Assembly: GCA_013076295.1 (NCBI GenBank)
Contig: RQOL01000729.1
Span: 310,001 to 374,000 of the forward strand
DNA: 64,000 nt
From: Sanderia malayensis
Lineage: Eukaryota > Cnidaria > Scyphozoa > Semaeostomeae > Pelagiidae
Direction of reading: 5' to 3'
Shown here piece after piece: positions 45,001-55,700 of this stretch (positions within the stretch are counted from its first letter, which is position 1; each line of letters begins with the position of its first letter). The position numbers and the translations under genes were made by a program. The notes under the pieces are model-generated. The model was not told where the DNA came from. It did not search any database and saw only the letters and a list, made by a program, of their open reading frames with translations.

Positions 45001-46848
45001 GACAATTATTTTGAAATGTATTTTAAGTTGTTTTATTTGCAACTTATTAAGTTTTTTAGATTTGGTACTGATGTTAGCACTTCATCTGGTTTGATGATCC
45101 AACATTATGGACCTGTGGGCTGCTGTTGGAATACCTTGTGTCATATGGTTTTCATGGCTCATGGTTCCTGATACTAGTGTCACCGTGTTGTCATGTCCTT
45201 GGGCTGCGGTCTCCATTTCAAAGGGTGAGAAAATGTTTGCGTATATTATTGTTACTTTTTCACGTGTTTATTGTCACATTGATATCCAAGTTCATAAAAC
45301 TCTAAGGACCAGGGCTAAAAAGCTTAAAGTTGTTACTTATCTTCAATTTTGTGCTATGTTGCTTGAAAGGAATGAGAATTGCAGCCTGTTTGCAATCCAA
45401 AACTAGGAGAAGCATGAAGCATTGTACGTGTCATCGTAGTTGAAGCCTGGGTCGCTGAATTTGATATCGGTCTGCTCTGACATCATTTACAAAGCTTGTA
45501 CCTGAACCCTGACCCTGGCTCCCAATAAGGTTGTAATTCACAGATTAAAATGGATCTCTTTGTGCATTATTAGGTATTTTATCATTTTTATTAGCTAAAT
45601 AGAACATTATTAATTTGTTTCTAGTTCCTTGTTATTATTATTTATATTTTCATCCATGACTAGGTTGAGCTTTAGTATAATATACAGTATTTAGTATTAT
45701 TGACTTTTATACGATTAGTTACAGCACTGGTGATAGCATGGTCATAGCAGTCATATGGTTAAAGCTGTTAGAGCTAACAGTAGTATTCTTAGAAGTATTA
45801 ATAAGTAGTAAATTATGACAGTTCATAGTGTGTTAATATTGTTAACAACTGTAGTAATGGTTGTAGTAATAATATAATGACAACATTAGTTGTAATATCA
45901 TTATCAGTCACACTTTTAGCAACATCAGTTGTAATTATTTTCCTCCTTAGTTTTAGTTAGTTTTTGTACCTCTTCAAGCTTAGTCATGAGGATGTATTAT
46001 AGTATTATTGATGTGATGTTAAGTATGTTGTAGAGTAGTATCAGTGGTAAAAGTAGCAACAGTAGTGGAAATAGTAGTGATGTTTGCTTAATTATATTCG
46101 TACTTTTAATAAAACTGCAAGACAGCTGTCACTATTTTACTCAGTTTAGGCTTTGTTTTCTTTACATAAAATGGAACAGTAAATTAAGAAAAGTAGAGGG
46201 TTACCTATCTTATCTTTGCAGTTATCTTTCTAAAAACCAGGTTTTTGACTACATGAGCTTATTGATTTTTGTAATCTTCGATCTTATCAATTATTTTCGT
46301 TTTTCTCTGAATTTCATGAGTTTCAGTGAAGATAGACCTGTGATGTCAGTCTTAGTATACTTCTCAGTCATCTCAAAATAGAGAAATGTTTTGGAATTTG
46401 CAGGATATCTTACAGGCTGGGCCCCTTAATGAACTTAAGGTTGATATGTCATGTCTATATTACGAATTGTCCAACCTTTATATACTCGAGAGTGTGTTTA
46501 TTGGGGAAACTACTATGCTGCAATATCCAAAACATTCACTATCAAGTTGCCTTAGTTTTAATATTTATTAACTCGTAAGAATTTTTTATTTGCACTATGA
46601 GTTCCATTTGTATGACCTGGGTATTTTCGTTCGAAGAGGGCCAAATTCTAATGTGGTTTTTGCTTTTTGTTGGGATGTTCAGTCATTCGTCTGATCAAAT
46701 AATGATGATACGGCCTGGGGGTGCAGTAAATGCAATGACGCTATGCTTCAGAGTCTATTATTTTATTAAATACTCTTTTGAGAACGTAACTTGGATATTA
46801 ATTGTGGCAATGACGTATTGTGAATCAGTAATGATATACATTTACTTA
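45001..46848. other. gene-poor stretch
   Basis: I see no convincing gene here. A 99-codon ATG frame at 45107-45406 and an 85-codon frame at 46597-46854 have no recognisable domain or coherent splice partners. 45560-46100 is AT-rich with scattered TAGTA/GTAGTA runs. Confidence 0.5.
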
Positions 46849-47379
46849 GCATAAGTTACGCACCACCAGATGAAAAATGGCGTCTAAAAGTGGCCCGAGG
46901 CCTGGGCAAGAATATTTACATAACAATATATAAATACCAAACGGGTTTCAATAGCGAATTTCTTTAACAGAAATATACTCAGGATTTCGTAAATTTTCAA
47001 GTGAGAATATAATTTAAACTATATCATATTGTTTTATAATAATATTGAAAGAAAACTGCGAATGTTTTAGAATTTTGAAAAACATAAAAATTCTTCATGT
47101 AACTGTCTTGACCTTTTACAATTTACAATTCAATAAATTTTTGTGAACATTTTTCAAGGGACCTCTTCGCAGTTTTCTTTTAGTATTATTATAAAATAAT
47201 ATGATATAGTTTAAATTATATTTTCACTTGAAAATTTATGAAATTCTGAGTATATTTTTGCTAAAGAAATTCGCTATTGAAACCTGTTTGGTATTTATAT
47301 ATTATTATGTAAATTTTCTTGCTCAGGCCTTGGGCCACTTCTAGACGCCATTTTTCATCAGGTGCTGCGTAACTTATGC
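46849..47379. mobile_element. foldback element with about 220-bp inverted arms
   Basis: The left arm begins GCATAAGTTACGCA and the right arm ends TGCGTAACTTATGC. Matches extend through ATGAAAAATGGCGTCTA / TAGACGCCATTTTTCAT, AATTCGCTATTGAAACC-type and GATATAGTTTAAATTATATT-type blocks to about 47070 and 47160. The central loop is about 90 bp. No coding capacity. Arm divergence suggests an older insertion; flanking duplication is unclear. Confidence 0.85.
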
Positions 47380-47421
47380 TCTCAGTAAGTGTATACGCAA
47401 CATTTTCTTACCCAAATTGAA

Positions 47422-47812
47422 ATGGAGCCACCTCAAGGACGTAACGACACCGTGGCACTAGATTGGAGACCTGGAGCACATGACGCACAAGGGAATACAC
47501 AGCAACAAACAACGGAAGTTTCTAAAATATTTCCTCCCACCTTTTACGACTCAGAGCGTCCGGTACAGCCCTTTTGCTGGGAGCCCTCCATCAGACCCCC
47601 TTTTCGAGGCTGCAGAGACTATTACGCCTCTACAGCCTCACCCTAACCCACCCATGCCACCTACCCTGGGTGCCCCTCCCACCCCAACCAACGCCCCATG
47701 TCATCCACCCCAGCTACCCAACCCATATGATCCACCCCAGCTAACCCTCCTATATCATCCAACCCAACTACCCCACCCTTTGCCCCTACTAACCTATATT
47801 CTATCTTACTAA
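47422..47812 (+). other. two overlapping open frames, possible degraded coding sequence
   Basis: ATG 47422 opens 74 codons (MEPPQGRNDTVALDWRPG...) ending at TAA 47644. In the next frame a Pro-rich stretch continues open to 47812 (SVRYSPFAGSPPSDPLFE, then repeated PPQLPNPYDPPQL). Together they look like a coding sequence broken by one frameshift, or a short gene with an unseen intron. The 3' part is a C-rich imperfect repeat of about 27 bp (CCACCCCAGCTACCC). AATAAA occurs near 47983. No homologue recognised. Confidence 0.3.
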
Positions 47813-48020
47813 AATTACATGTCTATCCTAAGATTAACCAAGATATTCCCTAAATAAGCCTATTTTTAACATAATTAATTTACTCTTTAATATCTTACGT
47901 TAGCCTAAACCTAAAGAACCCCAAAAGACAGAGAACACACAACCCTAATTTTTTTAATAGCCTAACAATTGTACAAGTTTCAAATAAAATATGAAAATGA
48001 ATAATGAATGGAATAATATA

Positions 48021-49143
48021 TTTATTGTAATCAATTTTTATCGAAAATGAATAGAAAAATGAACGTCTTTGTCAACGGAGTGGTTTCTTCATCTTCTATC
48101 TCTCAATTTCTCTTCATGAAATATCTGCAAAAAATAAACCAGAAAAATCAAAAACGCATAAATTCTCAGGAAATTGAAACAAAATATGAAAAAAGGTAAG
48201 AAAAGACTTGATTGAAAATTCTCACCAAAATTTTAAGGGAATTCCCTCCAACAAGAAGAATCCAAGACGCCATTTCCTTGGAGATCCTGTTCAATAAAGT
48301 TAACGAAAAAATTATAAATGCGAAATAAATTCTAAGGAAATTGAATCAAAATTTGAAAGAAGGATAAAGAAAGGCTTCGTTGAAAATTCTCACCAAAATT
48401 TTAACGGAATTCCCTCCAACAAGAAGAACCCAAGACACCATTTCATTGATGATCCTGTTCAATAAAGTTAACGAAAAAATTATAAATGCGAAATAAATTC
48501 TAAGGAAATTGAATCAAAATTTGAAAGAAGGATAAAGAAAGGCTTCGTTGAAAATTCTCACCAAAATTTTAACGGAATTCCCTTCAACAAGAAGAACCCA
48601 AGACACCATTTCATTGGAGATCCTGTTCAATAAAGTTAACGAAACAATTATAAATGCGAAATAAATTCTCAGGAAATTGATTCAAAATTTGAAAGAAGGA
48701 TAAAGAAAGTCTTCGCTAAAAATTTTCGAGACAATTTTAAAGAAATTCCGTCCAACAAAGAATGCAAAACGCCATTTTCTTAATTCCAAAAAATTAGCGA
48801 AGAAACTTAAATTTGAAATAAATTCTCGGACAAGGGAACCAATAAACAATTTCTTTCCATATCAACGCTAAAAACTGGCTTCGGTTGTCTATATTATAAA
48901 ATTCGAGCAAATTATATATGGCCTAAAACCACGGCCTAACCACGTTGGGCACGAAAGTGCAAACACGGGATACAAGAAAGCTTTAAAAGTCTGAATAAAA
49001 AAGGATTTGAGCAACAAAATATCAACTCACCCTAAACATCTGGTTAAATGTCTCTGCATTGCTCCATCTTCGCCAACTTTGACTCCACTTTCTCGAAAAA
49101 TTAGGACAACCAAATACTTCACTTCGTTCAGGTCGACAACTGA
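48021..49143 (-). CDS. minus-strand unit with tandemly duplicated 61-nt exons
   Basis: Exon A 49143-49031 follows a strong acceptor (TTTTCTTTCCAG) and ends AGG before GTGAGTTG. Three near-identical 61-nt exons follow at 48622-48562, 48454-48394 and 48286-48226, each between CTTTATTGAACAG and GTGAGAATTTTC. A fourth, decayed copy near 48778 lacks the donor. The last exon starts at 48124 after TTTTTTGCAG. AATAAA reads at 48026-48021. Exon A, any single repeat exon and the last exon share one frame (stop at 48089); including two breaks it. From the ATG in exon A the product would be about 41 aa, with hydrophobic MVSWVLLVEGN from the repeat exon. It may equally be a non-coding RNA. No homologue recognised. 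Confidence 0.5.
48130..48800. repeat. 168-bp tandem repeat (exon plus intron unit)
   Basis: TCCTGTTCAATAAAG recurs at 48285, 48453 and 48621, a period of 168 bp, with a diverged fourth copy to about 48800. Each unit contains one 61-nt exon-like block of the minus-strand unit and its intron. Confidence 0.9.
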
Positions 49144-49341
49144 CTGGAAAGAAAATTAAACGGTTCGGTTTGAAAATTAAATGCCACTCTCGCTATTCGA
49201 ACATTGCCACGTGATTTAGACCACTTCAATTTCATTGGCTCTCGTATCTTCTATGGTCTGGTAACGAATTCCTCGCAGAGGATCATTGACGCGCCTCCCT
49301 AGCTTCTAAAAGAAAGAACAGGGCGTTGAGAGAGGTGAAAG

Positions 49342-49612
49342 ATGAATAAACCATGGCAATCAATGTTTGTTGATATTATAGAAGCAAAGTAAGTGTAATA
49401 TTAAACGAAATCGTCGATTATAAATGCCGAAATAAATGTAAAGTATACAAACTTCACTCATAAGAAAAATAACAAATAATTTTATCTTCGTGCAGATTAA
49501 TTTGTATCGGTGAAAATAGGTTTCTTTTAGAAAATATCATAAAATGTCTGAAGCAATGGGGGTGACGAAGAATGGGCCTCAAAAAGCCCTTATAATCCCC
49601 CCCCAAAAGTGA
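49342..49612 (+). CDS. candidate 42-aa two-exon gene
   Basis: Exon 1 (49342-49388) runs from ATG to a GTAAGT donor and reads MNKPWQSMFVDIIEAK. Exon 2 starts at 49531 after TTTCTTTTAG and continues in phase (YHKMSEAMGVTKNGPQKAL...) to TGA 49610-49612. An eight-C run just before the stop makes the end sensitive to a length error. The start lies about 200 bp from exon A of the minus-strand unit, with a CCAAT/ATTGG box between, suggesting a shared divergent promoter. It overlaps the anoctamin 3' flank on the opposite strand. I do not recognise the protein. Confidence 0.35.
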
Positions 49613-49742
49613 AGCATATGAAGCATATAAATTGCTTAACTGTTCGATGAAAGAATACAAATAAGGCAGCTGAAGGGACCAGCTCAATGACGTCATCAGA
49701 TAGAAATAGTACAAAACAAAGACGATCTATTGTTAATGTTAC

Positions 49743-52700
49743 TTATACAAGATCACCACGAATCTCTTCCTCGGAGCCCTGTACTCCAATGTCTTCGGTC
49801 CTCAGAGCATTTTTGGCTAGGTAGTTCTCTTTCTTGATCTGATTATCAAGATCTTCGGGGGTATCTGGAATGCACCAGGCAAGCAGGCTTGTAAGGAAGA
49901 ACACCAAATGCTGGAAACAAAATGAATTCATGTTAACTTGCACGTCAAATTATAGGTAGCAATATGTACTAGGAAAGTAAATATGGCGAAAAATCAATTG
50001 TAATATCAGTTACCTCGAACACAATAACAAAAAAGAGTTTGGCCGCAATGATATGCCAATGTTCAACTCTAAACTGGTAAGCTTTGGGGTTTCTAACCGT
50101 AGCATTACCCATAAACATGTATGGAGCCTCATAGTATCCTCTGTATCTGTAAAAAACAGCGATAACTCATTTAATTCACTTTAAATCAGAAAAGAATGGA
50201 CGAAATAGAAACCATAAAATATAAAATTGCTAACCTGCACATAGGCATACCAAACCCACAGCTTCCATTTTTGTTGGTGGTCATGAAGTCTTCCGAAGGA
50301 CGGTTTGTAGACGTAAAATCACGAACATCGAAACAAGATAAACTGTTATCAATAAATCCATTCAGCGTCTTGTCGGAAGATATGGCAAACTGGTAGTACA
50401 ACCTTTGAACAAACTCAGACACGAAAGCAATCACAAATGCCTGAATGAAAATAAAAATCAATATATTAAACTATTAACAACTATTATAAAATCAAAATTC
50501 AATATTTAAGTCCACGCAGACGTGAAACTATTCAAGTGATGTTAAATTGATAAAAGTGGAAAATGAAGTGTTCATAAGAGTATTGCAAGGGACACTTACG
50601 TTGACAATGACTGATACTTTGACAATTGAATCTAGGATAGAGTACCAAATACCGATGTTTTCAGCCTTGATAGCCAATGGACGACGATACAGCACAACGA
50701 ACTTGTATGCGTCGACTCTAATCTCGACGAGATTGTTTATCAGAGCGAAGAATGGACCAAGGGGGAAAGCAGCAACAAATATCGTTATGAAACCAAATTG
50801 TATTACTAAAAAGAAAAACAGACAAAAATAGTTTATATCTGAGACTTATGATCTGAGAAAATAGTAGGATGCGGGAGGAGATACGAGAGTGTAGAAGAAG
50901 ATACAAAGAAGTACAAGGATGTACAAGAAGATACAATGATGTAGAAAAGGATACGAGGAGGTACAAGAAGATACGAGGATGTTCAAGAAGATAGAATAAT
51001 GTAGAAGGAGATACGAGGATGTTCAAGATAAAAGGGCGTAAAAGAAGGATGCAAAGAGGCTACAAGATTGTAATAAAAAAGGAAAGTATCTCTAAGAATA
51101 TGTACGAGATAGAAACATGGACTCACCCATCTCGAGATACTCTTCAAATAGTCCCTGTGGTGATATCTCAGTCAATTTGCTGTCCTTGTCCCATCTGGAA
51201 CTATTCGTAGCTGCAGTGTCATCCAAAGTCTTCCTCTTTCTCCACCAGTTTTGGATTTTTCTAGAAATTCAACAAATAATGAATTCACTTGAATCATTGT
51301 CGAGGCCAATGCTGAAATACATTCTACAAAAATATACAATACAATGCTGAAATATAATCTTATAAATGACTCCAATCTGAAGCGTAGGCGTATTATAACA
51401 ATGACAGCTTACGGGATTAAAACTTCAATTATTGTGTTGATGCACTGCTTTCCAACCATAATGACAAATAACTGAACACCAAGCTCGAACAAGCAACCAG
51501 CTGGGTCACACTACAATTAAAATAAACCAATGTTGTGTAAGTTTCTTTCAAAGTTGAAATAATCATGGTATTCATATCAATTTTACTATTCTTCTCTTCC
51601 GTTCCTAATATCTGTCTCTGTCTCTAACCCTGTCTCCGTTTCTATCTCTGTCTCTCGCTCTGTCGCTGTATCTAACCCCATCTCCATCCTTGTCCCTAGT
51701 TCTATCGTAATCCCTAGTTTTGCCTCTGTCTCTGTCTCTGTCTGCGCCTCTGCTCCAACCTCTCTGTCTTATTCTTATTCTGCTGCTTTTTGAAAAGGTG
51801 TCTACTCACAACTCACGACGACGTCTGTATTCAAACAACATCAAAACATAAATATGAGAAAGTACCTCTTCTCTTCGAAACCCGAAAATCGTGTTGTAGT
51901 GGCCAGGATATCCAGGACTGTAAAAAGTAACAACATTAGAATTCAAATTAAATCAACGCAAAACTATCGACACAATCAATGCAGTATAATTAATGATTTT
52001 GCCTAATTAATTTCATCAACGTACTCAAGCTTGAAGAAGGCAATGTAAAACAGGGATCCATAGAAGTTGACAAACTGAAAGAGATACATCTTAAAAGTGT
52101 ACGAGTCATCAAAATTCGTCTGTGTCCTTGGAAGTTCTAGGAAAAGAAGAAAAGTTAGCATTTAAAGTATTACATCAGGCCATTTTAAATAACAAGAGGA
52201 CATTTTCACTTGGGTGAATATGTGTAAACCATACTAAAATATTGTTGATCTCTTACCCCACTTAGTGAGCCAAAATGCCACCTGCTTGTAAACCTTAAAA
52301 CAACAAAACAAAAGTCAAGCACTTGAAATAATAATAGTAATCAATAACGAATGATAAACACCTCAATTAATAAAAGCAAAAATAATTGTTTGTCGATAAT
52401 AATTGTTTGTCGATTTAACTATCTGAAGCATTAGTAATTTCAACTATTTAACTATCCAATCGATTACTAACCGTGTTGAGTATCATAATGCAAATCAAGT
52501 TGATTGTGGCAGCAGTGAATGATGCAAACAAACTTATCCAACTGATTTTGATGTTCTGGGTTTTAGCAAGTGCCACTGTTACAGCCACTCTGTACACAAC
52601 AACACCCAACATTGCTGCAATTACCAGGCATATCTAAAAACCAGAACGGACAAAATTCATGGCTTTGCAAGACAAACTCAGGCTAACAAAGAAATAAATA

Positions 52701-55700
52701 AACGTAAAATGGTCCAACTTTAAAAGATACGTTTTACAGTAGAAACCCACATATAAGAACCCATGCATCCAGCCAATTGTTCAAACACAATATAGGTTAA
52801 CATTATATTAACCTGTTGTGAACAATTCTATTGCTTTGATGAAAAATGTTTACTGAAAGGGTCGTACAAAGATAGGTTCCATATGCGTGAAAAAGTTCTT
52901 AGTATTGTCTCAAAGTTAGTTCCCCTTTATATAAATAACACATTTATTTATTGATTTTAAGACTTTATACATGTATTAAATCCAAAAGGCATCGCTGCAG
53001 TAAGTATCAACAACAATAAAAGCAATGGGAATTACCATGAATATAACAGTATAAAATCCACAGATATATTTCGGAAATCTTTTAGTCAGACTGATGAATG
53101 GTTCCTCAACCTGAAAATCAAGAATATATCTATAAACAACCAAAACAATTTAGAATGCATTGAGTGTGATTACAACGATAATAATCGTACTTACGTCATA
53201 AATTGGATTTTTTCTTCGATACTTATCACCTTTGGCAAGGAGCTTGTTTTCGTACTCAGCACGAGGCTGTTCCTAAATAGCAACCAAAGAGTAAACGTTG
53301 ATGGCTTCACCTAAATCTAGTATTAAATCTTCAAAACATGTGAAGAGATTATGATAAAAATACCTCTTCATCTTCGAAGCCAATTAGATCCCAGTCATAG
53401 CTTAATTCAGCTTGCTTTCTTTTCCAAATCTCCAAGAAACAGGTCGCTGAAAGGTAACCAAAAATTTACTTTAAAACAACGCTCACTTGACATTAAAGAA
53501 CAAATTATTGTCAACCTTTAACTTGAATACAATACAGCAAACACAGGCATAAAAACCAATGGATTAAGAACCTCCAGGCTGACATTTCTAATCAAAATAA
53601 TAGAAGAGACAATACGCCATTGTAGTATTTGAACAATAGGTTGAATACAAAATCCCAGGTTCTTATATGCAAGTGTATATTGCTATAATGCTAAATTAAT
53701 GTTGTATATTATCCTTGTAAAATGATGAAATTGTGTACGCCAATTAACAACACATAAAGGTAAAACCTACCCCAAAATGACATGAAGATGGCAAATATGA
53801 CAGTGAACGGATTGTCAAGCACATACGCAACCTAAAACAGAATCAATGAATCAATAAATCAATGAATCAATAAATCAACGAATTAATGAATCAATGAATC
53901 AATGAATCAATAAATCAATAAATCAACGAATCAATGAATCAATGGATCAATGAATCAACAAACTAATGAATCAATAAATCATGAATCAGATTCGTGAAAT
54001 GTCACACATTGACATATACTGGTGTCATATTACCTTTGAGTATATGCAGCTTTCTTTCAATGACCAGTATGGACATCTGATATTGCATCTGGGACACATT
54101 GGGAAAGTTGCGGTACTCTTTGGCTTACAAATCTCATTTCTAAAAGAATTAAGTTATCAGTAATTATATATTTTAAAGATGAAAGTGACGCACTTCTTGC
54201 AATATATATAGATATATATAGAGTAGAAATAAATGCAGCAGGGGACATCACTTCTCATGTGGCACATATACATACATAGATACATGAATATATAAAAAAG
54301 CGAGTTTGTGAAACTTACACTGTGGTGTAGCTCTCCATGGTTGCCATGCCATAGATTATGGAACAGACTCCCAAAATGGCTGCTGGTACAAGCATGAGGG
54401 TATAGAAACCTGGAACAAAATCAAATAATTTCAAAAGGGAATTATTCGGTATGTATTCGAAGATTTGTCAAATAATATTAAATCAATAAATAAAGTGAAA
54501 ATTTCGATGAGCAAAAAAGACGTGAAAACAAATTGTCTTTACCGAGCCATGAAAAGTAGAGGCCAATTTTCTCGCCAAAATACTTCCTAGACAAATAAAA
54601 ACCACATTGATTGGCAATTCAAAAGCTATGCTCAGTAGACAGCGCAGTAATGCTATTTAGTAATGCTCAGTAAATAACGTAGAAAAAAAATAAAACTACA
54701 ATGTTAAACCTGATGAGATCCAAAGGCTGCTCTTTGAAAACGTTGCTTGTCTTTGCCCAATAATAATACAACAACTGGAAGTAAGAAAATAAACTTTGAT
54801 AACACTTTTGGTTGGTGTCGCAGTATATTTTCAGCGTATGATGGCAAGAGATATCTGGTTAAGCTTCCGTGTAGACTGCAGTGTAATGAATACTTACTTG
54901 GCGATCATTAGAAGGCTTGTGTGTCAGAATAGAATGCTTCAATTTACATTCACCCTATAAAGATAGAAACGATGCATTTTGCGAAGTTTTGCAAGGGCAC
55001 TTGGGAAGGAAGTGCAGGCATTGCAGGGAATGCAAATGAGAAAAAACATTGTGCGGCTATGAGAAAAAAACATTGTGCAGTTCTGTCACTTAATGGCGTG
55101 CTTAACAAGAGTAGTTGAACAAAAGGCTTGACGAAATTAAAAGAGTGATATCAACATCAACAATATCATATTTGATGTACCTCGTGAATAGGGTACGCAG
55201 CGGTATAACAACCATTTGAGACCATTCGCCTCACGCCTAACAAATAAAATAAAATTCCAAATAAGATATTTTATCGAGGTAGAAGAGCATTATATAGATG
55301 GAAAACAGGAGAATTCAAATCTAGGTTAGGTTAACCTACAAAAGATGGCCAGTTAGAATGCTAAATTCAACTTTGTTTTTATCGGTGGATATTGATAAAG
55401 GTTCCAGGAATTGATCGTAATAATTATCTCACCGATTTGCAATTTGTCAGGCCCGTACGAACATTTCATCAAATATCTATGAACCTGAAATGTAAGAATG
55501 AAAACAGTTAGAATTAAAGCTGAACAACACAAAAGTGTCTACATAAGTGTCTACAATAGTCTGTGACCAATTAAAAAACTTACAATTAAACTTCTTTGGG
55601 CATTCGTGAAAAAAGCGTCTTCATTGCCGTAATCCTTGAATCTGCCATAAAAATAAACCATTGTACGAATGAAAGTCAACACAGAAAATAGTTCAGAAAT

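Noticed and set aside
45107..45406. 99-codon plus-strand frame with a GTGAGA donor inside
   Set aside because: No matching downstream exon or recognisable feature; length is not exceptional here.
53834..53992. CRISPR-like array
   Set aside because: Simple 8-bp microsatellite without spacers, in a eukaryotic intron.
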